Shown one piece after another: positions 23,797 through 34,499 of a DNA stretch of 64,000 bases. Each line of letters starts with the position of its first letter. Within the stretch, counting starts at the first letter, position 1. The notes below the pieces were generated by a model, which saw nothing but the letters and a program-made list of their open reading frames with translations, did not search any database and was not told the origin of the DNA. This stretch comes from Platerodrilus igneus. Taxonomy: Eukaryota; Arthropoda; Insecta; Coleoptera; Lycidae. The DNA is taken from positions 1,240,001 to 1,304,000 of the forward strand of contig JARFIW010000663.1 in assembly GCA_036346225.1 (NCBI GenBank), read 5' to 3'. The translations under genes and the position numbers were made by a program.

Positions 23797-25088
23797 TGCT
23801 ACGTAATTAGACGTAGCCGGAAGAAAAGTAAATACTAGGCTAACTACCAGACGCGGAAAGTAGGGGGATTCACCTACATACCAAAAAAACAAAAAAAAAC
23901 ACGTCGCCCAAGACTATCTATTTACAATAAGATAAATAAAGAATTTTGTACAAAACAACCAAAAGAAATAAATTAAGCGTTACTATTTCAAAGCAAACAA
24001 TTATGTGATACGAGCAATTTAGTACTATACATACGAAGTGCGCATCTCGTATTTTACACAAAATAAAATTAATCGGTAGAAAATATACATGTGAGAGCTT
24101 TTGTCAATCGTTTTCAAAATTGCACATAATACTTTTGTAAAATAAACTAATTAGTAGAAATGAATTAACGGCTGAGAGCTTTTGTTAAACATTCTTTTAA
24201 ATTGTACATAATACCGTTTGTAAAATAAACTAATTAGTAGAAAAGAATAACCGTGTGAGAACTTTTGTCAAACATTTTTAACAATGGTACATCACACCTG
24301 TAGAGCGATAATATCGATTTGCATCAACAAATAATAGTCCTACAGTGTCAGGTAACTACACCCAACGCTGATAAGGAATATTCCCTTGTTATACACAAAA
24401 GAAAACAAATTGTATAGCTGTATGTGTCGGGTTACTTAGCTTGCACGCACTCGGGAGTGAATCGCCACGGTCGTCGCGATATATTTACCCTGTTACCATA
24501 ACGGCACTAGCAATTTACAAGCAACGACAGTTGACCTGTGGCAAAGAACAGTTGGGCCTACATAAAAAAGAACCAATTTGGCCTCCACCTAAGAGCTAAA
24601 AAGAGAGGCTGATTAGGATGGGCAAGCACGGAAAAACTCACCGATATACGCAAGAAACCTCCTACTTGTCGAACAAAAAAACCGTGTATCGCTCTTTAAG
24701 TACTGAGGCGAGTAATGTAGAAAATATTTCAACGCGTCAGCTGCAGATTCAAATTAAAAATTGGTTCAAATAACACGAAGTCGAACTGCAATCCTTGCGT
24801 TATCAAAGCGCTATTAGCAAACTGGAAAACATGCTATCAAATAATAGTAGGATCCATTATTTTGACAAGTCATTAGATGGGAAACACAAGAGAAAGCAAT
24901 TATACGTTATCGGAATGTTTAACAAATTAACGGATACCTAAAACAAGTATTGACTATTTAATTTATCGAATAAATTTTCGTTTTTAAAGCAAAATAGATT
25001 TGAGTTCAAATTATATTACAGTGGGCTTATTCTGAACAGGTACACTATATAAGGTATTTAATTTATGTTGAAAAATAAACGCATAACA
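23797..25088 (-). repeat. 3' LTR of Gag-only element
   Basis: 1292 bp. Its minus-strand ends match the LTRs at 56745-58116 and 59536-60905 (for example CGCATCTCGTATTT and GTGAGAGCTTTTGTCAA in inverted order). A purine-rich stretch (minus strand GGTGGGATT) lies just before its start at 25089. Confidence 0.85.
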
Positions 25089-25352
25089 AATCCCACCTTC
25101 AGCAAAATGAACAACTCTGAGTAGGAAAGCCAAAATGTAGGAATGGGCAGGACCACAAAAAACCCAAACAAAACAAAAAAGAAAGGAAATTCCTTTTATA
25201 CTAAAAAAACATTCGTTACGAAAACAACAAAAACACAGAAAAAGTAAAAAAAGAAAACCCCCAAAATAACAATAAAACTGACGACAACAGATTCCGGAGA
25301 GAAAAAAAACTAAAACAGACACCAAACAAAATCCGGCTCGAAGAGCCAATAA

Positions 25353-26282
25353 TAGAAAAAGAGAAAAAGAGAGAAAAAGAGAGAAAAGGAGAAAGGAGAA
25401 AGAGGGAAAATGGAAAATGAAAAGAGAAAAATGGTGAAAGAGAGAATGAGAAAAAGAGAAAGAGAAAGTATCGAGAAAGAAGAAAGATAAGAAAGAGAGA
25501 AAGAGAGAAAGAGAGAAAGAGAGAAAGAGTAGAAAAGAGAAAGAGAAAAGAGAGAAAGAGAAAGAGAGAAAGAGAGAAAGAGAGAAAGAGAAAAGAGAAG
25601 AAGAAAGAAAGAAAGAGAGAAAGAGAGAAAGAGAGAAAGAGAGAAAGAGAGAAAGAGAGAAAGAGAGAAAGAGAGAAGACAGAGAAAGAGAGAAAGAGAG
25701 AAAGAGAGAAAGAGAGAAAGAGAGAAAGAGAGACAAGAAGAGAAAGAGAAAGAGAGAAAGAGAGAAAGAGAGAAAGAGAGAAAGAGAGAAAGAGAGAAAG
25801 AAGAAAGAGAGAAAGGAGAAAGAGAAAAAGAGAAAGAGAGAAAGAGAGAAAGAGAGAAGAGAGAAGAGAGAAGAGAGAAGAAGAGAAGAGAGAAGAGAGA
25901 AGAGAGAAGAGAGCAAAGAGAGCAAGAGAGCAAGAGAGCAAGAGAGAAGAGAGAAAGAGAGAAGAGAGAAAGAGAGAAAGAGAGAAAGAGAGAAAGAGAG
26001 AAAGAGAGAAGAGAGAGAAAGAGGAAAGAGAGAAGAGAGAGAAAGAGAGAAAGGAGAGAAAGAGAGAAAGAGAGAAAGAGAGAAAGAGAGAAAGAGAGAA
26101 AGAGAGAAAAGAGAGAAAGAGAGAAAGAGAGAAGAGAGAAAGAGAGAAAGAGAGAAGAGAGAAAGAAAGAAAGAGTGAAAGAGAGAAAGAGAGAAAGAGA
26201 GAAAGAGAGAGAGAGAAAGAGAGAAGGAGAGATAGAGAAGAAAGAGTGAAAGAGAGAAAGAGAGAAAAAGGGAGGAAGAAAG
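25353..26282. repeat. GAGAAA microsatellite tract, about 0.93 kb
   Basis: A long purine-only array, mainly GAGAAA with interspersed GAGA and AAGA variants, interrupted by a few GAGC units near 25915-25945. The minus strand is a pure pyrimidine tract; long Ser/Leu/Phe open frames across it are artefacts. It lies inside the Gag-only LTR element, between Gag and the 3' LTR. Confidence 0.97.
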
Positions 26283-26888
26283 GGAAGACGGGTAATAAGC
26301 AATCAAGGAGGCCTAAGGTGAAACGGCCTCAGCACTGGGGAGTCGTCAAAGGACGGATGTTTCTCAGAAGAAACAGTAAGATTATCAACCTAAAGAGAAG
26401 AAAAGGAACGAGGACGAAAACCAACAGAGCAAACCAAAACAGGGCCCAAAGGTCAAGTCTCAAGTAAACAAAGAGACAACAAAGGAGAACGAGAGGAAGA
26501 GCGCTGGTAAAACGAAACGATGTACTACTAACTGTGATAACCAAAACTGAAGAACCAAAGAAAAGAAATGCTAACTAGATCTAAAGTCGCTTAAGTCGTG
26601 GTTTTCGAAGAAAGGAAAACGTACTAGAAAGCACCTGCCACAGAAGCGGATGGACGAAACACAATCGGACTAGGGACCGACAGCCAAGAAGACCAGCAAC
26701 AGGAAAAAGGAGAAGAATGTGGAACAAAAGGAACGAGAAAAATTTAAAAAACCAAAAAGAATAACACCAAGCACCAAGTACAAAACAAAAAAAAACTAAG
26801 AATCGTACATAGGAAAATAAAACATAATCCCGGTCTGTTGATGTATGAGTATGTGTGTGGGTGTATAAAGTGTGTGTGTAGGTGTATG

Positions 26889-26970
26889 TATGTGTTGGAC
26901 CGCTGTAGTCGCCTCATACGACAGAGAGGTCGTACCATGGGAGTATTCTATTGCCGGACCCACAAGTGTA
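26889..26970 (-). repeat. Retroposon tail, copy 1
   Basis: Shares GGACCGCTGTAGTCGCCTC, a GTCGTACC segment and CGGACCCACA with 27108-27186. Each copy is flanked on the plus-strand left by a TGTGTGTA-rich stretch that would be the 3' tail on the minus strand. GTCGCC...TACGAC arrangements like this occur at ends of widespread invertebrate retroposons (from memory). Confidence 0.55.
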
Positions 26971-27107
26971 AAAGGAGTTCAAGAAGAAAACGAGAGAAAG
27001 GAGAACTAAGTAGAACTTTGTGTTTATGAAATATGTGGGTGTATGTGTGTTTAAAGTATGTGTGTTAATGTAGTGTACGTGTATAAACTGTGTGTGTATG
27101 TGTATGT

Positions 27108-27186
27108 GTTGGACCGCTGTAGTCGCCTCTTACGACAGGCAGGTCGTACCGTGGGACTATTCTATTCCCGGACCCACACGGGTTAA
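27108..27186 (-). repeat. Retroposon tail, copy 2
   Basis: Second copy, with TTGGACCGCTGTAGTCGCCT and a better preserved CCCGGACCCACACGGGT end. About 220 bp separates the two copies, which lie in direct orientation. Confidence 0.6.
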
Positions 27187-27304
27187 GAAAAAGCAAGAAA
27201 ACGAAAGGTTACCTAGCAAAACAGGGAAGTAAAACGAAATCGTAACGTCCAAAAATCAAGTCTGAAGGAGAGCAAAGTCGGCATAAGAACCTCGGGCGCA
27301 AGAA

Positions 27305-28657
27305 CTAGATATTGGGCCTAAGGCGTTTACGCCGCCAGCAGGAAAACGAAACGAGTTCAAGGACATTAGGATTTCGTCGACCCATATCTTCAGGTTCTGA
27401 ATCAGTATAGACAACTTTCTGCCTCTTATGGGCAGTTTTCCGCAGAACAGAGACAGCAGGAGATGTAGTAGTTGTAGCACGCGATATAGGAGGTGGCAAG
27501 GGTAGTTTAGAAAGATCAAAACGCATCATAGAAGAAAGGGGTTTGTTTTTAGAATGGGTTGCATGAAAGCCAACGGTAGAAAGAGAAAAAGTATTTGCTG
27601 TACGAAAATCAATCTCACGAAGAGAAACACAAACAGAGCACACTTCGGTTACGTGAGATAGAGGGACAGAATTGGATAAAATTTCAACGACGTTAGATGA
27701 AGGAGTAGAAGTATCATAGTTAGGAAAGAAAACAGCATTGGCTGTAGAAATATCAAACATAGGAAAAGGAGCAGAATACGATAACACTTGAACCGTATTA
27801 CATAAAGGAGCAGAATCAGGTAGAAGTTCATCAACGTTACAAGAACAAACAGTATCAAGTAGAACTTCGCCAATGTTAGATAAAGAAATAGAATGAAGTT
27901 TATCAACATGAAAGGAAGGAGCAGCACCAGACAGAATTTTGTCCATCTTACGAGAACAAACAGTATCAGGAAGAACCTCATCCCCAATAGATGAGAAAGC
28001 AGAATCTGGTTGTCCTTCGTCAACATTAGATTACAGGACATCAGCTAGGATTTCATCGACCTTAGCTAAAAGAACAGAAGCAAGTAGCATTTTGTCAGCA
28101 TGAGAAAAATGAGTAAGAGTAGGTATCGCTTCAACAACGTCCGATAACGGAATAGAATAAAGTAAGACATCATTACTGTTAGACAACAGGGTAGGTACAG
28201 ACAAAACTTCAACCACTGTAGGAACTGATTCCTTAACCATAGTAAATAACGCAACAAGATCAGGTAAAACTTTTACGATGACAGCAACAAGCATCACAGC
28301 TACGGGTTCCCCAATTTCAACAGGACCTTCTCTATCCGTATTAGAAATTATCTTCACTTCAGCTACGGCTGTGATTGCTCGCACGACAGAAAATTCTTGA
28401 GTCAAAGCATTTAAAGAAGCAGGAACAGGTAAAATTTTGACAAAAACGGGAAGAGGCATTAAAAATACTGGTTCATGGACTGCAAGAGGACCTACGCAGA
28501 CTGAATTAGAAGTCATCGTTACTTCAGCGACATTTGTGTTTGCAGACACGATACGAACTTCTTGGGCAGAATCACTTAAAAAAGCGGGAACAAAATCTTG
28601 AGAAGCTAGCTGCAAGTCACTAATTCGAAGTATGGGTTGCAATGGTGTTGGAGGCAC
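27305..28657 (-). pseudogene. Low-complexity frame downstream of Gag
   Basis: Two open stretches (208 aa at 28031-28657 and 213 aa at 27305-27946) are rich in Val, Leu, Ser and Pro. They repeat a degenerate motif of about 20 residues, roughly V-D-E-I-L-x-x-S-V-P-L-S-N-V, seen as DEVL, VEIL, VEVLS and similar in both pieces. I recognise no domain. The second piece ends with a basic Arg/Lys/Thr-rich segment (RKTAHKRQKVVYTDSEPED). It lies after the zinc-knuckle region on the same strand, so it may be the tail of the Gag polyprotein or a repeat expansion inside it. A frameshift or stop near 28030 separates the pieces. Confidence 0.45.
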
Positions 28658-28902
28658 AGTTTGGGGTGAAATTGAATAAGTGGTGCGAGCAGAAAAAAGA
28701 GTAGAATAGGATACAGAACTAGAAACGTAAGAAAGTTTGTTAGAGCTACATTTGCTGAAGAAGGGTATGTTTTAATAGTAGGAGCATGATGACCCGGATG
28801 TGGTACAAAAGAGAACGTAGAATTAGAAGCAGAAGAAGTTTAGCTCCTAGAGCTGAGAACAGAAGTTGAAGTATTATTTGAAGACCTATTAGTAGTAGGA
28901 TA

Positions 28903-29770
28903 TCAGCTTGAACAGTTGCGGCGAGAAACTTCCATATGTCTGCAACCATAGCAATGGAGTACTTGAGGACGAGTACAACGTGTCGAAACATGACAAGGTT
29001 TGTCGCAATTAAGGCAGATAACCTGACGAGTAGAAGCAAAAATAGAAAGAAAAACAGTAGAACGTACGGAAGATGTATCGAATCTACCCATAGGCGTAGG
29101 AGAAATCTTAACAACTCGGTCATGTGAAGCAAAAGTATTTTCCTCAGTAGTAGCAAACTTATAAACAAAATCCGGGGGTTCAAAATGTTGAATCAGTAAA
29201 TTGGACAACGACTTCCAGTCAGAAAACATATGCCGATTACCACGATACCAGAGTAACGTTTTCGACTTAAACAAATCCACTACGGACTCAAATAACTGCA
29301 ATTCTGACACATGGTGAGTTTGTTGGAGTTCCTCGGCCCGTCCCAAAAAACCATGTACGGTAAGAGTGTTTGGGTCACCAGAAAATTTCAAATTCCATTC
29401 CCACACAGGAAGACCTGGGTAGGAAAACCGAAAAAGGAGTAGCAATTGACTTATGCACTCTAGCAGGAGTTGATTCCGGTTCAGCAGTAATAGTATATTG
29501 GTCGTGACTAGGGATGCGGAATTATCGGCCAGAATCTTTGCCGGTACCAACTTCAGCCATTCGTGCTTGTAAGGAGCGAACGGTAGACAAATGGGTTCTA
29601 TAAAATGGATCAAGCTTACGAAGCAAAACGGACAATTGAACAACTTTACTAAAAGAATCATAGTTCCCAAACAGACCCGTCATACAAGCGAAATAGTTAG
29701 TAATGCTTTCGGATGATTTCTGCTGTCTCTTACCGATCATATTAAACACCACCAACCTATGATCCGTCAT
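28903..29770 (-). pseudogene. Gag, with capsid halves in swapped order
   Basis: Two overlapping frames. The first (29522-29770, 82 aa) reads like the second half of a Ty3/gypsy capsid: SESITNYFACMTGLF then LLRKLDPFYRTHL. The second (28903-29670, 255 aa) reads like the first half: VWEWNLKFSGD, FLGRAEEL, LFESVVDLF, LLWYRGNR, LLIQHFEPPDF. It then ends in two zinc knuckles, CLNCDKPCHVSTRC and CYGCRHMEVSRRNC; both have the spacing C-x2-C-x3-(G or C-H)-type but lack the standard G-H pair. In relatives the capsid order is the reverse, so the gene looks permuted as well as frameshifted. Role in intact elements: forming the RNA-packaging particle. Confidence 0.75.
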
Positions 29771-30471
29771 TTCTAGTAAGAATAAAAAGAAATTGGGAAA
29801 CAGTAACTAAGTAGAGGCTAATCGTAACTCAATAAAAGCTCAAGAAAAAAATTATTGCAAATACATGACAATTTAAAACGTATCCGACGAATACACTTCA
29901 GAAATGCCAATAAGAGCGAAACAATAAAATAGAAATTAGAATAGTGCTGTAGAATAAAAGAAAAATCGGAGAGAGAAAAAACTAACTCTAGACTTGACGG
30001 TGAGAACGAAATGTACCGAGTGGGAAGGAAGAAAAAAAGAAAAACTTAGGCGCCAGCGTTTTCAATGGACTGGGATTATTGGCGAAAACACAAGTCCAAT
30101 AATCTGACATGAGCTAACCAAGGATATTTAGCAATCACGGAAGAGAACAGGATCAAAATTCAAGAAGATTCAATCCACACAAGAAATAAAAAAAAACCGA
30201 TCCTCATACGAGGAACACCAAAGAGCCAAAAGAAAAAAATAAACATTAGGTCAAACGTAAATGAAGAAAAACAAGTAGCATCAGGCCGAGAAATGCGGGT
30301 AATGTAGGAACTTAGGCACTAACAACAAAAAAAATCGGAGCAAAATTAACTAAAACAAATTCGGAGCAAAAAATAATCAAAACCAAATCGAAGTAACCGC
30401 AACTACAACAAATTTAGGGTGAAAGTTACACGAAATAAACTCGGGGCCCCACGCCAGGGCGTCAGAATTTA
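29771..30471 (-). other. 5' untranslated leader of Gag-only element
   Basis: Between the 5' LTR and Gag on the minus strand. It matches the corresponding leader of the 58117-59535 element, for example the segment around 30064-30110 (ATTGGCGAAAACACAAGTCC) against 58424-58465. A TGGCGTGGGGC stretch close to the LTR edge (about 30450) could be the primer-binding site. Confidence 0.6.
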
Positions 30472-31370
30472 TGCTACATACCTAGACGTAGCTGGAAGAA
30501 ACGTAAATACCAAGCGTGTGAGAACTTTTGTCAAACATTTTTAACAATGGTACACCACACCTGTAGAGCGATAATATCGATTCGCTGCAAGAACTAATAG
30601 TCCTACAATGTCACGTTTCTTATTACGTAACTACACCCAACGCTGATGAGGAATATGCCTTTGATATATACAAAAGAAAACAAGTTGTATACTGTATGTG
30701 TCGGGATACTTAGCTTGCATGCCCTCGCGAGTCAATCCGCACCGCATCGCCACGGTCATCGAGATATATTTATCTTGTTACCATAACGGCACTAGCGATT
30801 TACAGGCAACAGCAGTTGATCTGTGGCAAAGAACAGTTGGGCCTACATAAAAAAGAACTAATTTGGCCTCCAACTAAGAGTTAAAAAGAAAATCTTATTA
30901 AGATGGGTAAACACGGAAAAACTCACCGATGCACGCAAGATACCTCCTACTTGTCGAACAAAAAAACGTGCTCGCTCTTGAAGTACTGAGACGAGTAATG
31001 TAGAAAATATTTCAACGTACAAGCTGCAGAATCAAACTAAAAATTGGTTCAAATAACACGAGTTCGAACTGCAACCCTCGCGTTATAAAAGCGCGATTAG
31101 CAAACTGAAAAACACGCTATCAAATAATAGTAGGATCCATTATTTTGACAAATCTTTAGATGGGTAACACAAGAGAAAGCAATTATACGTTATCGGAATG
31201 TTTAACAAATTAACGAATTCCTAAAACACGGTATTGACTATTTAATTCATCGAATAAACTTTCGTTTTATAAACAAAATGGGTTTGAGTTAAAATTATGT
31301 TAAAGTGAACTTATTCTAAACAGGTACACTATGTAGGGTAGTTAATTTATGTTGAAAAATAAACGTAACA
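30472..31370 (-). repeat. 5' LTR of Gag-only element, shortened
   Basis: 899 bp, about 390 bp shorter than the left LTR because of an internal deletion near 30513; outside it the two align throughout (for example TACACCACACCTGTAGAGCG and GTAGGATCCATTATTTTGAC). Confidence 0.85.
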
Positions 31371-31399
31371 CAATGATTATCAGGGAAATAGAGTATATA

Positions 31400-31930
31400 A
31401 TTGTAAAACAATAGAAGGTCACCGAAGTGCATCTAACAAGAAAGAACAGGGGCTATGTTTAAAGACAACAAATATAGAAACAATAGGAAAATTGTTGAAA
31501 GCATATGAGTGTAGCACAGCAGAGTACGTCTATGAAACAGGGGCAGTAGGAAAAGCAGGCAGAAAGAAGTAGAAGCCTTCTGAAATGTTGTGCTTCAGAT
31601 GTATGAGGTTATTAGCATGGACAGACAAAGTTAATAACGAAAAGGTTATAGAAATAGTAGGGGAACAAAGATATCTGTGGAAAAAAATTGGAGAAATAGA
31701 AGGACGGAATACGTTCTAAGGCATTTTTGGGGAATAGTGCGGGATATATTAGAAGAAGAGATAGGCAAAAAGAGATAGAAGTAGACTAGATCAAACTATC
31801 GCATGTAGATAGTGATAGACCCAGACTGTGCAAATTTCAGGTAAATGTGATGGTTAGTTCAGAATAGGAAACAATGAGAGTACGCGTCTAACCAGTTTAA
31901 GGACTGAAGATCTAATGATGGTGATGATGA
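31400..31930 (+). pseudogene. LINE 3' fragment, diverged copy
   Basis: Parallels 22618-23170 (AACAAGAAAGA, ACAACAAATATAGAA, GCATGGACAGACAAAGTTAA) but with many stops. It ends in GCGTCTAACCAGTTTAAGGA like the other LINE tails. Confidence 0.65.
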
Positions 31931-32049
31931 ATACAAATTACAACCATAACGTGACATTTATTCCTACAACTTAAAAAGAAACGTTCAATACACGTAGGCA
32001 TATTAATATATAATACGTACTAACCAATCCGAACAAATAGAAAAATTGA

Positions 32050-33890
32050 TCTTGGGTTCCGGCACGACAGTTGGAACAAGTAAATGTAGGAGTTGTCGGC
32101 AGAGAAGTTTTTGCAGCTCTAACATTTTGTTTTTGTTTTGTGATTCTTTGATTAGAGACAGTGACTGCGTCTTACTTCAGAAGTTTCTATTTCTTTAAAG
32201 TCGAATATTTCTTTCAGGCTTGCTTTCATCGATTGAAATGTCTTTCTTGAAACCTTTGAGATGTACTTTTTTACCTGATACGTTTTTCGTTCATTAGAGC
32301 TTTAACTAATACTCTTAAATAGTCTCTTCTGTCTTGTTTTTGAAAATGATATAACCATTTATGCCGCCAATATTCAGAATGGTAAAAAATTTAGTCAAAG
32401 GACATTTGTTAGACAACTGACACAGAATTTGTTTTCTGCAGTTCGTAATTTGCATGAACGCCGTTTTTAGTCTGATTGTGGTACTTTGGTATCCGCTTTA
32501 TACGCTTTGCATAATGACGATTCAATTAAATCGTCATCATATTGTGTACACAACAATGCTACTACATTTTTCTTTTGCTTCTTACGAAGCAATTGTGATA
32601 TTTTTAAAAAATCCTATTGTTGCGAGCTACTAGTAGGCAACCCATCAAACACAAAACGCCGCAAGCACTGTTTATTCTCAATGGGCCGGGAAGCTTCTAG
32701 TAATTACTGGAGGATGAGTTATCTTTAATTCAGGTTATATATAAGACCGCTTATGAATGTAAGAAGTTAGTCTATACCAGTATGTCGAATGTAAAATTAT
32801 ATCGTGTATAGTAAAAGTAGTCGAGCTTTTGGAAGTCCAAGAGTATACATAAATGTTATATGCTGTGTTTAATGTACATGCAGATTGTAGTATACATAAA
32901 TAGATAGAAGTGTAATAAATAAATAGTTGTGTTAGTGTTATTAATGGACCTATGGTAAAGGAGTTAGTTTAAGAAGATATTAGTGCTTGTAAATTCATTA
33001 GTGTGATAGTGTTTCATTGTTAAGTGGACTGAAAACATCTATAAAAAAGGCATATTCTGTTAATTAGACTTGTGAACAGTGAGTAATAAAGACTCTCGTT
33101 ATTACTTGTTTTAAATTAGAGAAATGCGGTAGGAGTAGCCCACTACACTATTATAAAACTTCAAAATGGCCGGTCTATCAAACTTGCAGTATAGATGCTA
33201 GCGAAAGTTCTTTTTTATTTTTCCTGATTGTGATGACTACTGTTGCACTCGCATCTAGAAAATACTTAACCAACTGCAGCGATGTGATATAACTATCGCA
33301 CGTAGCATTTGTTTCAGGTCCTGATAATTTGACTTACTAATCTCTACAACTGCATCTGATCTATTGTTTAGGCCATAAAGTACTTCCTTTTTTTGCCCAA
33401 TAAACAGTTAAAGATTCTATTAATACAAGTTTTTGCGTATGTACAAGCCCAGATTTTTATTCCATACTTAACCGGCTTCGTCAAACATATAAATCTCAAA
33501 CTGTCAACCTCTGAAAACAGGAAGCATTTTATCAAATATAACATGCGGGCCTGTGCTGTAATTACTGTTGCAAAAAATTCTTCAAAGGATTTCCTACTGT
33601 AGGTAAGTTTATCAGTTTCTTTACTTTCGGCTCTTTCAGTGTCAGAAATATCATCAAATTGCAACATTTCAATAAGAAACGAAATCTGTTGATCCCTATC
33701 ACTAATATAAATATTTCAACCTCTGTTCCATCTATTTTCAATAGATCCAAACTATTTCAATGACTTGAACGATTCACACAGGCAAATGTAATAAACCAAG
33801 AAAGGCATTTGGTTCATTGATATCTTCTTTTGCATCCCCAACGCAATCTGGGGATTTCCAAAAAATACACCACCCAACCCAAAAAATACT
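32050..33890 (-). pseudogene. piggyBac-type transposase, interrupted
   Basis: Minus-strand frames in the order expected for a piggyBac transposase (PGBD family). Near 33780-33830 NAFLGLLHLP; near 33650-33700 a frame with FLIEMLQFDD; near 33450-33480 TKPVKYGIKIWA, the signature around the first catalytic aspartates. After the solo LTR insertion the frame resumes with KKNVVALLCTQYDDD (about 32530-32590), then a LNFLPF...GGINGYIIF segment near 32345-32395, and a Lys/Ser-rich region toward 32050. Frameshifts and stops are numerous. No TTAA-flanked terminal repeats were found. Cut-and-paste role in active relatives. Confidence 0.8.
32618..33147 (+). repeat. Solo LTR, same family as the macro-domain gypsy element
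   Basis: 530 bp from TGTTGCGAGC to CCCACTACA, flanked by CTAT on both sides (32614-32617 and 33148-33151). It aligns along its length with the LTR at 37024-37538, for example TAGTGCTTGTAAATTCATTA and GTAGCCC-CTACA. It sits inside the piggyBac pseudogene and so postdates it. Confidence 0.9.
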
Positions 33891-33898
33891 TTGGACTA

Positions 33899-34164
33899 TA
33901 GTCAATTCGCTTTAACTTTAGTATGACATCACAACTGAAAATACCACACTGCCAATGTTAGCTTAAATTATAAATATTTAATGAAAGATATAGGAATATT
34001 GCTATTGGCAAGAAGAATTGGTGGAAACACCGTACAGAACTGCCAACCTGTATTGAGTTAAATGACAGTATCCTTCAAGACCAAATCTAGGTATTTTTTC
34101 CATACAATTGCCAACACTTCAATACTACATTTGACGTTATTCTAAAGTTAAATCGAATGGACTA
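33899..34164. mobile_element. MITE with about 36-bp imperfect TIRs
   Basis: The left end TAGTCAATTCGCTTTAACTT and the inverted right end TAGTCCATTCGATTTAACTT match at most positions; both are flanked by TA (33897-33898 and 34165-34166). At 266 bp and non-coding it is probably a Tc1/mariner-type MITE. Confidence 0.7.
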
Positions 34165-34480
34165 TATTATTTAGCAGCATCTATTTTAAGAATGAACTAA
34201 AGAACTGGTAGATTTTGTAAAAAATTATAAAAAATGGCGTTTTCCAAGGAAAACACGGCGGTGCATGTAATGAGGAATCGTATAGGTATAGGTCGTCGTA
34301 AATGTATTATTCAATGCACTACATTTAAATATAAAGTATTCAAATAAACCTCGGTTACTATGGCACATATGCTTTAATTATTTTTTTCAATGCGAAATAA
34401 ACACATATCGCAAACAAATTGATGTTCATTACTATAGAACCGAACAAATTTTTGTAAAAAAATTTTTACGATGTAAAAAA
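34165..34480. other. No gene recognised
   Basis: AT-rich DNA between the MITE and the zinc-finger fragment. Confidence 0.4.
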
Positions 34481-34499
34481 TCAGACGAATGGATATTTC

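Larger units (their letters stand above)
23797..31370 (-). mobile_element. LTR retrotransposon with Gag but no pol
   Basis: A 7.6-kb element on the minus strand between LTRs at 30472-31370 (5', shortened) and 23797-25088 (3'). The LTRs begin TGTTA and end TAGCA when read on the minus strand. The flanks are CACT on the left and CAAT on the right, a one-mismatch candidate for the 4-bp target duplication. Inside are a Gag region (28903-29770), a long low-complexity frame (27305-28657), two retroposon tails and a 0.9-kb GAGAAA tract. I found no protease, reverse transcriptase or integrase in any frame, so it is of the TR-GAG type and would depend on another element. The 56745-60905 element has matching LTRs and internal edges. 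Confidence 0.8.

Noticed and set aside
25011..26306. Open frames of 431, 330 and 241 codons rich in Ser, Leu and Phe
   Set aside because: They are translations of the GAGAAA/TTTCTC tract in different frames. Absence of stops follows from composition, not coding.
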